This document shows positions 15,601 through 23,094 of a stretch of 39,913 bases of DNA, piece after piece. Below the pieces are notes generated by a model. That model made no database searches. It worked only from the letters and a program-made list of their open reading frames with translations, and had not been told where the DNA came from. This DNA is from a virus: positions 1-39,913 of the IMG/VR virus record IMGVR_UViG_3300047323_000157. One strand, written 5' to 3'. Within the stretch, counting starts at the first letter, position 1. Every line of letters starts with the position of its first letter. The translations under genes were made by a program, and so were the position numbers.

Positions 15601-16578
15601 TTATGCTGCGGCCATGTACGCATCGCGATCGGCTTTGCTCATCTTCGCCAATGCCTCTTCGTGCGCCATCGGATCGGTTTCCAGCAGACGATCGAGCGCG
15701 GCAAAGCGGTTGCCGCTGGTGTCGGCAGACTCCGCGGCCGGCACGCTGCGCAGCGTCGGCGGCAGTTCCGGCTGCTTGCGCTCACCCTTCTTGGGGTCAT
15801 TTGCGGGCGGCGGCGTATCGGCCTTCTTCACGCCGAACGCGCCCGACACAGCCTTGTGCGCTTCGTCGAGGATCTGCTTGAACGAGTAGCTTTTCGCCTC
15901 GTCGGTGCTGGCAACACGCTTCACTTCGGCATCCAGCGCGCGATACAGGACCGGATTGTTCTTGTAGACGTCGTTCGCGTCGAGGAAGCTGCCGACGGTC
16001 GATTCCCACTCGTTCTTCGCCTGCTGCTGCTGCATCGACGCGGCGATGTTGGCCTGGTCGATCCGGCGTTCCAGCTGGCGCTCTTCCGTACTGAGCGAGT
16101 CCTTCGCGCTGTCGTACTCGTCGAACGTGATATCGCCGTCGTCGTACTTCTTGCGCAGCTCGGCTTTCTTGTCGCCGATCTCTTTCAGCCGCGTCTCTGC
16201 GCCTTCCGGGGCTTCGGCGACGAAAACGGGACGCGGTTGGCCATCTGCCGCTGCACCCGCTCCTGCACCTTCGCCCGCTCCTGCGCCATTGCCCGCACCG
16301 TTGCCGTCTCCTGCTGCACCGGCTCCGTCGGCACCGCCTGCGCCACCGGCATCTGCTCCAGCGCCTGCGCCTGCAGCGTCACCGGCTCCAGCAGCGCCAG
16401 TTCCTGCCCCGTCAGAATCTGCGCCTCCTGCGCCTGCTCCTGCGCCAGCATCCGTAGCAGCGCCAGCGCCGCCCGCGTCGACCCCGCCCCCACTACCAGC
16501 ACCATCTGTACCGGTTGCGTCTCCGTTGTCGTCGAGTTCGAGGGCTGCGCGTTCTTCATCAGTCAATCCGTCGTTCAT
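15601..16578 (-). CDS. Scaffolding protein
   Basis: The 325-residue protein starts at ATG 16578 in an ATGA overlap with the portal stop. Residues about 15-115 are extremely rich in Ala, Gly and Asp, a low-complexity acidic leader. Residues about 125-190 are charged and helical (RLKEIGDKKAELRKKYDDGD), suited to coiled coils. The C-terminal part is helical with basic patches. An acidic/helical protein between portal and coat genes is the usual scaffold of P22-type and N4-gp56-type heads, which organises coat assembly and then leaves. No protease motif is seen. Confidence 0.8.
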   Translation of the reverse strand: MNDGLTDEERAALELDDNGDATGTDGAGSGGGVDAGGAGAATDAGAGAGAGGADSDGAGTGAAGAGDAAGAGAGADAGGAGGADGAGAAGDGNGAGNGAGAGEGAGAGAAADGQPRPVFVAEAPEGAETRLKEIGDKKAELRKKYDDGDITFDEYDSAKDSLSTEERQLERRIDQANIAASMQQQQAKNEWESTVGSFLDANDVYKNNPVLYRALDAEVKRVASTDEAKSYSFKQILDEAHKAVSGAFGVKKADTPPPANDPKKGERKQPELPPTLRSVPAAESADTSGNRFAALDRLLETDPMAHEEALAKMSKADRDAYMAAA

Positions 16579-18863
16579 TGTGGTTGTCCTTGCATGGGTG
16601 GAAGTTGAAGTTGTTGCGGTGCTGCACCGTTGGGCATAGCACCTTGCTGCATCGCACCTTTCGGTGCCGCACCGTTTGGTATCGCACCATTCGGCACCAT
16701 AAGAGCGCCGTTATCTGGCTGTTGCGGGATCTGCGGCGGTTGCTGCTGTTGCTGCGGGAACGGCAGTCCGCCGCCGGGACCGTTCCAACCAGATTCGTGA
16801 AGGATCGCGTCTGCCACGGCTGCGGTAGCTGGCGCCATGATCGTGATTTGCGCGGCCTGATTGGCGAGCAACGTCGAATTGACGTTGTCTTGCACCGTTT
16901 GGCGCGCGATGCGATCGGCTTCAGCCTTCGCCTTGGCGGCCTTGGCCTGCTTCTCGTCGAGTTCGGCTTGCATCAGGGCGTCTTGCTGCTGCTGTGCCTT
17001 CGCCTGTGCGGCCGCCTTCGCCTGCTGCTCCGGATCTGGCTCGGTCGCGTCCGGATCAGTCATGCCTGTGACCTGGCGGATACGCGCGACGATCGCATCG
17101 CGGTTCGGAATGTCCATCAGCTCGACGAAGAGATCGAGCATGACGAGCGCGACTTGCGGCGGCATCTTGACCATCAGTTCGCCAAGCATTTCGGCCTGCG
17201 CCTGCCTGATGGATGCGTTCCACGCGGCTTCGTCGACGACAAAATCGGCCTTGGTGCGCGTAATGTCGTTCTCGGGCAGGCCGTCGTTCGCCGTGAAGAA
17301 AGACGCCTTGCCGCGCTGATTCGTGATGCGGAACTGCTTTTCTTCCGTGAAGAACTGTTCGATCAGCGATAGCTGTGTCTCGCCTTGGATCTGCACCGCG
17401 AGGCGCAAGTTGTCGAACAGCTTGTTCGTCGCGACGCTGCCTTGGTCCTGCCGGCGCTGGATCGCAATGCCCGATACGGCCTGCGTCGACTTGCCCATCA
17501 ACTCGTCAGTCACCCCGCCTACCTGCTGGAGCATCTGAATGTTGCGGCTCATCATGTCCAGGTGCGCTGGCGCAAGCTCGCGGTCGACATTGACTTCGAT
17601 TTGCTTGCCGGGCTTCTTTTCGATGACCGCGTTGGGCTTGGCGATTTCCTCTTTGTAGCGCTCGATATCTTCGACGGCGCCTTCATCCATGATCGTCTTG
17701 TTGGTCGACAGGATGTAGAGAGCCTTCGATGCGCGCTTGTTGATATCGTCCTGAATGTCGCGCATGCCACGGATGACACCGTACGGCAGGTTGTCGCGAC
17801 CACGCCGATATCCCCAAATGGGCGTGAAGATGAAGCGGTTGTGACGATACGGGCTCGGGCCTTCCCACAGAAGCCCTTGCGTCGTGAAGATCGCGCAGCG
17901 CACGCGCATCATGACGCGGTCGATCAGGATGCCGTTGCCGACCGTGATTGACGCGTGGTGGTGCGGGTCGTTCTCGTCGAACACTTCGCCGTGCCGCGGG
18001 CCGCCCTTGATGCGCCTCACCTGTTCCGGCGTGCGATACCAGCATTCGATCAGGCGAACGCGTTCGCGGCGGCTCGTCAGCAGCGTACGTGCGTACGAGT
18101 GCTCCTGACGGTCGTACTCGGCCGCGTCCATCGCGTCGTCGCCATCTTCGAGCGCGCCAACACCAAAACGGGCCCCTTCGGTCACGGACAGCTTGATTAG
18201 GTCTGCGCGGTCTTTGAAGTACGTCGTGGCTACGTCCACGTCGCTCCACTTCGTGCGGAACACGTAGCGTGCGTCGGACAGGTCTAGCTCGGTCGAAGCG
18301 CTGTCCCACAGCATGTTGCGCCACGACTCATAGCGCGAATAGACGACTTCGCCGTCGTCGTCGTCCTGTGCCCCGTCCTCAATCCAGCCGATGCCGACCT
18401 TGGCGGTATCTTCGAACGCACGCGAGCGCGCAAACGGCGTGCGGTTCACGTCCGACAGATACTTCAACAACGCGGTCTTGAGTTCGGCGGCCTTGCCGTC
18501 CTCCTTCTTGCGCGGCAGGATATTAAAGTCCGTGCGATTGCGCTTCTCGCTGCCGATGATCCAGTTCACCGACGTCGAAATGACGTTGTAGACGATGGGC
18601 GCCTGCCCGCGCTCCTTCAGGATTTGCGCCTCTTCCTCGGTCCACTGGATATTGTCGTAGTAGTCCTCGTCGGCGGCCTGCTGGAAACGGTTCTCGCCCT
18701 GCCGGTCAAGCTCCTGTTGGTAGAACGACAGCAGCTGGCCATGCAGTTCGACGTTTGCCTCAGAATCGAGCGGGTGCGCGGGCGCGTCCGGTTCCTGCGG
18801 CGCATCCAACACCATTCGATCGACCGGATTGTCATCCGTATGCACTCGCTCGTTTACGAACAT
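16575..18863 (-). CDS. Portal protein, P22 gp1-like
   Basis: The 762-residue protein begins MFVNERVHTDDNPVDRMVLD, with AAGGGG 5 bases upstream. The segment APIVYNVISTSVNWIIGSEK followed by NRTDFNILPRKKED is characteristic of P22-like portals. It forms the dodecameric ring through which DNA enters and leaves. The length is close to that of P22 gp1. The region after about residue 600 is Gln/Ala-rich and helical, as in the portal barrel. The extreme C-terminus carries Pro/Asn/Gly/Ala repeats (VPNGAIPNGAAPKGA), whose DNA overlaps one of the tandem TGGTGCG sites. It precedes the scaffold gene. Confidence 0.9.
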   Translation of the reverse strand: MFVNERVHTDDNPVDRMVLDAPQEPDAPAHPLDSEANVELHGQLLSFYQQELDRQGENRFQQAADEDYYDNIQWTEEEAQILKERGQAPIVYNVISTSVNWIIGSEKRNRTDFNILPRKKEDGKAAELKTALLKYLSDVNRTPFARSRAFEDTAKVGIGWIEDGAQDDDDGEVVYSRYESWRNMLWDSASTELDLSDARYVFRTKWSDVDVATTYFKDRADLIKLSVTEGARFGVGALEDGDDAMDAAEYDRQEHSYARTLLTSRRERVRLIECWYRTPEQVRRIKGGPRHGEVFDENDPHHHASITVGNGILIDRVMMRVRCAIFTTQGLLWEGPSPYRHNRFIFTPIWGYRRGRDNLPYGVIRGMRDIQDDINKRASKALYILSTNKTIMDEGAVEDIERYKEEIAKPNAVIEKKPGKQIEVNVDRELAPAHLDMMSRNIQMLQQVGGVTDELMGKSTQAVSGIAIQRRQDQGSVATNKLFDNLRLAVQIQGETQLSLIEQFFTEEKQFRITNQRGKASFFTANDGLPENDITRTKADFVVDEAAWNASIRQAQAEMLGELMVKMPPQVALVMLDLFVELMDIPNRDAIVARIRQVTGMTDPDATEPDPEQQAKAAAQAKAQQQQDALMQAELDEKQAKAAKAKAEADRIARQTVQDNVNSTLLANQAAQITIMAPATAAVADAILHESGWNGPGGGLPFPQQQQQPPQIPQQPDNGALMVPNGAIPNGAAPKGAMQQGAMPNGAAPQQLQLPPMQGQPQ
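16681..16700 (-). repeat. Tandem decamer pair ATGGTGCCGA/ATGGTGCGAT in the portal 3' end
   Basis: Two adjacent 10-mers with the TGGTGC core lie within a longer stretch (about 16621-16700) in which GGTGC recurs every 10-17 bases. The stretch encodes the NGAxP repeats of the portal tail. It could be a coding repeat, a binding site or both. Confidence 0.5.
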
Positions 18864-18882
18864 TGTTGCCCCTTATATCCGT

Positions 18883-19314
18883 TCAGTTCGGAAGCTGGCC
18901 GTGCTCAAGAATCTCCACCTTGCGGCGGCGCCCGTCGCCCATCGTCAGGCCCGCTTCACCTACGACAATCGCTGCCGTCGGCTCGGGCGGCATTTCGATC
19001 AGGTCTTGCAGGTGGTCGTAAATCAATGTCGCAAGGGCGTGAGTGGTCGTCATACCCGGCTCCATGCCCATTTCTTGCAAAAAATGGTGCGATTTTCGCA
19101 CCAGATAACGCGCGTCATTGTATTTGAACGCGGACGAAAGTGCTATGCAGCACGGTTTCGCACCATCCCGACGGAAAGCGGGCAGGATGACAAGGCACGG
19201 TTCGGTTTGATCGTCGGCGGCATTGCACCATGTGCCGTAAAGCGTGAATTCGCCCTTCTGACGGACGAACGCATTGCGCGTGAGGTCGAGGAACGGTCGG
19301 TTTTGCGTGGTCAT
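18883..19314 (-). CDS. Conserved hypothetical between large terminase and portal
   Basis: The 143-residue protein begins MTTQNRPFLDLTRNAFVRQK. Its ATG overlaps the terminase stop as ATGA. It has a mixed composition with WCNAADDQTEPCLVILPAF in the first half and an acidic, hydrophobic C-terminal half (AIVVGEAGLTMGDGRRRK). No motif was recognised. Its place in the packaging module suggests a small head or packaging accessory role. The DNA at 19085-19103 contains a TGGTGCGA palindrome inside the coding region. Confidence 0.6.
   Translation of the reverse strand: MTTQNRPFLDLTRNAFVRQKGEFTLYGTWCNAADDQTEPCLVILPAFRRDGAKPCCIALSSAFKYNDARYLVRKSHHFLQEMGMEPGMTTTHALATLIYDHLQDLIEMPPEPTAAIVVGEAGLTMGDGRRRKVEILEHGQLPN
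19085..19103. repeat. 19-bp palindrome TGGTGCGA-TTT-TCGCACCA
   Basis: Perfect 8-base arms flank three T residues. The arms equal the half-site of the 434-472 palindrome and of the tandem decamers. It lies inside the 143-residue gene, so it is constrained by coding as well. A single further half-site occurs at about 19157. Confidence 0.65.
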
Positions 19315-20867
19315 GCGACTCTCCAGTTGGTAGATTTGCTACGCTTTTTCGGCTCGCCGTTGTCCTGCTTCGGCGGCCTGAGTTGATAGATGATTGCGCC
19401 CTGCTGATACGCGTCGGCCGCTTCGCTGTTCAGGTCATGAAGCGGTTCGTCGGCCCATGCGCCGATCGACCCATTCCACTTGCGCTTGTAGTTTTCGAGG
19501 TGGTCGATCCCGTCTTTGCATTCCTCTTCGTCGAACCAGCAGTTGCTAAACCAGTCGCGAGCGGCCTGAATGCTGAATTGCTTCTCGGGGATGCGCGGCA
19601 CGATCTCAATGTTGCGCAGACCCAGGCGGCCAAGGGAGTCAGCCGGCGTCATGGCCGTGTCTTCGTCCTCGCGCATGCGTTCGTGGCTGGCGTCGTGCGG
19701 GAGCCAGTGCTTGCCGTAGACGTACGGGAGCTTGTGTAGCTCCTTCACGAAGTGGCTGTACGTCTCGCCCCATCCCTCGAGGAACCCGATGAACCGATAC
19801 TGCAGGCCGATGATCTGGAACAGCCATATGGCCGTGCCGTCGGTGTTGCCGATATCCCATAGCGTATGGACCGGCACGCCGTCGATGTGCGGAACCTTCG
19901 TGATGCGCTTCGCCTTGCGCGCGGCCGCGATCTGCTTCGTGAAGTAGCAGCCTTCAGACGACTTCTGGAACGCCTCGGCGGGCGTCGATGGGTATTCTTG
20001 CCACATACGCTCAGGGTTTTCGGGGTAGTCGGCGTCGCGCGTGGCGACGTACCAGGCCTTCTGTTCGGGGTCGAGCGTGCGGCCAATCTTGGCCTCTATC
20101 TCTTCGAAGTATTCGCGGTCCTTCTGGCCGATCGGCACGCCCGCCGGGTCCAAGCGGTATTCCTGCTGGCCCCACCAGGGGAAGAAGTGGAAACGGTAGT
20201 CACGCTTCGTCAGCACCTTGCCCGCCTTCTGGCTGGCCTCGGCGCGTTGCGACAACTTGAAGAACTCGCCTTCGCGCCCTTCAGCCGTCGATTCGATGGT
20301 CAGGATCTGGTCGAGCGGCACGGCCGGTATCGAGCCAGTCATGATTTCCTTCGCCTTGTCCGGATACTTCGCGCAAATCTTCCCGAACTCAGAGACGTGC
20401 AGGCGATGGATCGTGCCGCCGCGCACCGACGTCGCGACGCGCATGCTGCTGTTGTTGTGTCCGAATACCAGTTCCGTCGCGCTGCACTTCTTCAGCGACA
20501 TGGCCTCGCGCAGCGAATCGGGCAGGTTGTCGTACGCGAACTTGACCTTGTCTTTGAAGATGGATTCGGCCGTCTCGCGGTCCTGCGCGATGATGCCGCA
20601 CCGTACGTTGGCGTTGAAAAGCGCGTGGTCGAGGTACAGGATTGCGATCAACGTCGTAAAGCCAAGCTGGCGGGCCTTCAGCACAATATTTCTGTGATGA
20701 AGCCGATTCAGAAGCCTGAGCTGCGCCCGGTTCGGATTGAACGTCATAATCAATCCAGGGTCGTCCGGATCGTCGCTGCCCTTCGTTATGATTTTGTACA
20801 GATTGCATAGCCGCCACATTGGGTTTGACAGCTTTGCGCGAAGATCTTCAAGCTCGGCCGTGTTCAT
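19311..20867 (-). CDS. terL: Terminase large subunit
   Basis: The 518-residue protein has a Walker A-like IVLKARQLGFTT at about residues 60-71. A Walker B-like RLHVSEFG follows, in which Ser replaces the usual Asp before the catalytic Glu. The C-terminal nuclease part has LWDIGNTDGTAIW and HDLNSEAADAYQQ, with acidic metal-binding residues. It is the ATP-driven motor and nuclease that packages DNA into the head. The start ATG 20867 lies inside the end of the GIY-YIG gene (20-base overlap), with only a weak Shine-Dalgarno. The small subunit lies over 7 kb upstream rather than next to it. Confidence 0.9.
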   Translation of the reverse strand: MNTAELEDLRAKLSNPMWRLCNLYKIITKGSDDPDDPGLIMTFNPNRAQLRLLNRLHHRNIVLKARQLGFTTLIAILYLDHALFNANVRCGIIAQDRETAESIFKDKVKFAYDNLPDSLREAMSLKKCSATELVFGHNNSSMRVATSVRGGTIHRLHVSEFGKICAKYPDKAKEIMTGSIPAVPLDQILTIESTAEGREGEFFKLSQRAEASQKAGKVLTKRDYRFHFFPWWGQQEYRLDPAGVPIGQKDREYFEEIEAKIGRTLDPEQKAWYVATRDADYPENPERMWQEYPSTPAEAFQKSSEGCYFTKQIAAARKAKRITKVPHIDGVPVHTLWDIGNTDGTAIWLFQIIGLQYRFIGFLEGWGETYSHFVKELHKLPYVYGKHWLPHDASHERMREDEDTAMTPADSLGRLGLRNIEIVPRIPEKQFSIQAARDWFSNCWFDEEECKDGIDHLENYKRKWNGSIGAWADEPLHDLNSEAADAYQQGAIIYQLRPPKQDNGEPKKRSKSTNWRVA

Positions 20868-21525
20868 CCATCCACCGATTGATGAAGATGCCGATTGAGT
20901 AGTGGCCTACGCCGAATGCTGCGCCAATATCGCGGAGCGTCATGCCATCCTTTCGCATGATGACCATCTGGAGCTTGTCTATTTCCGTGTATCGACCGCG
21001 CGCGATAGCCGACTTCGCCATCTTCTTGCGCGCATCTTCCGTCGGACGGTCATTCCCATTCGCGCGGCGCGTATCCCATGTTTTGGTCAGTTCAGCCTTT
21101 GGCCGCTTTCGCCCGGTAGTCGCTGCCCGCATTGCCTCCACCTGCTGGCTGTTGTCGCGCAACTTGGCGGCTGCTGACATGCGCGCACGCGTCTCAGGCG
21201 GCGCCTTCCACCCCGCTGTATTGCCCGCCGTCGGAGAAAGGTTGTAGCCAAGCGTCACGGCTCGGTGTTCGTCGATGAATTGCTGCTCGGTGCGCTCTAG
21301 ATCGTCCGGGTTCGGGACTGAGCAAAGGATGACGCGCTCGAAATTCGCCTCGCCGTGCTTGTTCCAAGCCGACTGGAGTTTGGCGTTGATGTGCGCACCG
21401 CGGCGCAAGCGGGTGATGTGCTCGCCAAAACGACGAGCGCAGTCACGGCTTGACCCAATGTAGATCTTGCCGTTGACTGCGTTTCTCAGTGCGTAGATGC
21501 CACAAATGGGTGTCGCCTTGCTCAT
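20848..21525 (-). CDS. GIY-YIG homing endonuclease with NUMOD3-like repeats
   Basis: The 225-residue protein has the GIY-YIG core (CGIYALRNAVNGKIYIGSSR then DCARRFGEH) at residues about 8-32. A Glu further on lies in DDLERTEQQFI. Two NUMOD3-like DNA-binding units follow (PPETRARMSAAAK and PTEDARKKMAKSA). The C-terminal part (TLRDIGAAFGVGHYSIGIFI) looks like a helix-turn-helix. Free-standing phage homing endonucleases of this form cut a neighbouring gene in related phages and spread by repair. It overlaps the terL start by 20 bases, so terL is its likely target neighbourhood. No good Shine-Dalgarno is seen. Confidence 0.85.
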   Translation of the reverse strand: MSKATPICGIYALRNAVNGKIYIGSSRDCARRFGEHITRLRRGAHINAKLQSAWNKHGEANFERVILCSVPNPDDLERTEQQFIDEHRAVTLGYNLSPTAGNTAGWKAPPETRARMSAAAKLRDNSQQVEAMRAATTGRKRPKAELTKTWDTRRANGNDRPTEDARKKMAKSAIARGRYTEIDKLQMVIMRKDGMTLRDIGAAFGVGHYSIGIFINRWMDEHGRA

Positions 21526-21558
21526 ATGCGGTAACGGAATCGGAACGGTGGTAATGAT

Positions 21559-21578
21559 ACCGCACCACTCCGCACCAT
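21559..21578 (-). repeat. Tandem decamer pair ATGGTGCGGA/GTGGTGCGGT
   Basis: In the gap between the methyltransferase gene and the GIY-YIG gene, two 10-mers sharing TGGTGCGG are placed head-to-tail with 10-base spacing on the minus strand. The pair lies upstream of the endonuclease start, where a regulator could act. Confidence 0.7.
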
Positions 21579-21585
21579 ACCGCGT

Positions 21586-22482
21586 CTATCGCCGTATCAG
21601 GCCCTTCACGATTGATGCCACGGCGGGGAATGCCGCGGCGGCGTTGCTGCGTAGGATGCCCGGATGCAGGCGGATCAGCGGCGAGTGCTGTCTGTCTATG
21701 CACCGCGCCTCCATCGCCGACCATGTGCCCGCGTTGTTGCCGGGCTTCATGCCCACGATGAACTCCAGCTGGCCCGGCGCGGTGTCGAAGAACATCGTGC
21801 ATTCGACCGCGATCAGGTTCGCACGGACAAGGTCACGCATCAGGCGCGCGAAGCTGGCGGGCGTGAACACCCAACAATGCACGTCGTTGTATTCGTCGTT
21901 GGCGGCCGCCGCGCGCGCGACGTCGCGGGCCTGCTCGGGCGTGAACTGACGCGGTGCGTCGTCGCCCTTCCCTATCCATCGTGTGACGGGCAGGACGGGC
22001 GTCATGTTCATGACGAAGTCTTCGACCTGTGCAGGCATCGGTCGCCGCGCGCGCGACTCGTACGCCGGCAGGACGTCGGCCATAGCCGTTTCCTTCCGCC
22101 TGAAGTCGAACGTGAAGCGCTTGTCGGGCACTGCCAGGCGGATCTCCCCGCCCGGCTTCAGCGCCGATACCAACTCGCCTAGCCACGTCACAAGGTCTGG
22201 AACGTGTTCGATGACGTGCGACGCGACGATGTAGTCGACTGGCGTGCCGAGCGCCTCCAGCAGCGTGTTATCGCCCCATACGCCGCCGACGTCGACGAAT
22301 GCCGTCCGGTTGACCTGCGGGTCGGCTGCGTACTTCTGGCGAAGCGTCTCCGTATCCGCGTGGTCGACGTAGATGACCCGGCCGTCCGTGCGTCTGACCA
22401 GCGGGCGCGTGAGAGCGCCGATCTCGGCGCCCTTCATGGCCTGCAGGTTCAGACCGGACAGGATCTTGGCTCTGCGGTTCAT
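21586..22482 (-). CDS. SAM-dependent methyltransferase (class I, Methyltransf_11-like)
   Basis: The start chosen is ATG 22482 (MNRRAKILSG, 298 residues). Motif I is the short GAEIGALTRP, giving the SAM-binding loop. The segment DYIVASHVIEHVPD followed by LKPGGEIRLAVPDKRFTFDF is the typical post-I and motif IV region of small-molecule or sugar methyltransferases. Such proteins often modify surface polysaccharide or small molecules, not DNA; no DNA-methylase PPY or PCQ motif is present. It could be a lysogenic-conversion gene altering the host surface, but that is inference. Its upstream spacing is 28 bases and its Shine-Dalgarno is weak. Confidence 0.75.
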   Translation of the reverse strand: MNRRAKILSGLNLQAMKGAEIGALTRPLVRRTDGRVIYVDHADTETLRQKYAADPQVNRTAFVDVGGVWGDNTLLEALGTPVDYIVASHVIEHVPDLVTWLGELVSALKPGGEIRLAVPDKRFTFDFRRKETAMADVLPAYESRARRPMPAQVEDFVMNMTPVLPVTRWIGKGDDAPRQFTPEQARDVARAAAANDEYNDVHCWVFTPASFARLMRDLVRANLIAVECTMFFDTAPGQLEFIVGMKPGNNAGTWSAMEARCIDRQHSPLIRLHPGILRSNAAAAFPAVASIVKGLIRR

Positions 22483-22510
22483 GGGTGTAAGGATTTGAAA
22501 GGCCAACACT

Positions 22511-22825
22511 TTAGCACGCGCGTATGCTTTCCTCCTTCTCTGCGGATGCCGCGATAGCTGCGTCGATAGCACGGTCCAACGATTCATCCCACAAAATCTC
22601 TTCACCTTCCGCGTTGCCAACGATGATCCCGCCGTCGACGAAGTTGTTACTGTCGCGCAGCCACCGATACCGCTCGGCATCCTTCGACAACTCTGCAATC
22701 TGCGCGTTGGCGGCTTCGAGGGCTGCGGCTTGCTGCTCGATCAGGTCGTGTGCGACCGGCGTCAGGTTGCCGTCGTCGTCGAGGCAAAGTGCGCCGCATT
22801 CCTCGCATTCTTGTTCGATCTTCAC
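22511..22825 (-). CDS. Small phage protein with CxxC motif and YRWLR segment
   Basis: The 104-residue protein starts in an ATGA overlap. An N-terminal CEECGALC could bind zinc. A helical, probably coiled-coil region follows (EQQAAALEAANAQIAELSKD) and then the AERYRWLRD motif that is common in phage accessory proteins related to the Ea22 type. The C-terminus is acidic and Ala-rich. The function is unknown. It belongs to a coupled row of accessory genes. Confidence 0.65.
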   Translation of the reverse strand: MKIEQECEECGALCLDDDGNLTPVAHDLIEQQAAALEAANAQIAELSKDAERYRWLRDSNNFVDGGIIVGNAEGEEILWDESLDRAIDAAIAASAEKEESIRAC

Positions 22826-23094
22826 GATTCCCCTCCTTCGCTGTCGCTTGCTGCGAGAGCGCGGATCTCATCTGCGCACGCGCCTACTGCGGTTGCCTGG
22901 CCGATGCAACGATCTTTCTCGTACCAGTCCTGTTTCTCGTCGCAGACCTTCTCTGCTTCCTCCAGCGCAGCGCGGCGGGATGCTTGCTCGACTGCGCGAC
23001 CGATAATGAGCGCCTCAGTGCGCCAGCGCTCTACGCCAGCACGGTCAAATCCACACACGGACGCGATCACGTCGATAAGCTGTTCGTCACTCAT
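22822..23094 (-). CDS. Small hypothetical phage protein (90 aa)
   Basis: The start is ATG 23094 in an ATGA overlap with the mosaic 470-residue gene, which decides it over a longer open frame. The protein begins MSDEQLIDVIASVCGFDRAG and is acidic and helical, with scattered Cys residues. No family was recognised. It is coupled on both sides (ATGA at each end), so it is co-translated with its neighbours. Confidence 0.65.
   Translation of the reverse strand: MSDEQLIDVIASVCGFDRAGVERWRTEALIIGRAVEQASRRAALEEAEKVCDEKQDWYEKDRCIGQATAVGACADEIRALAASDSEGGES

Noticed and set aside
14902-16608. Plus-strand ORF of 568 codons opposite the DUF2829 and scaffold genes
   Set aside because: It spans two real minus-strand genes and the gap between them. 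Its product is low-complexity Arg/Cys/Ala-rich and it has no ribosome site.
19866-20810. Plus-strand ORF of 314 codons opposite the large terminase
   Set aside because: It is antisense to terL, whose motifs are unmistakable. No domain is seen on the plus strand.
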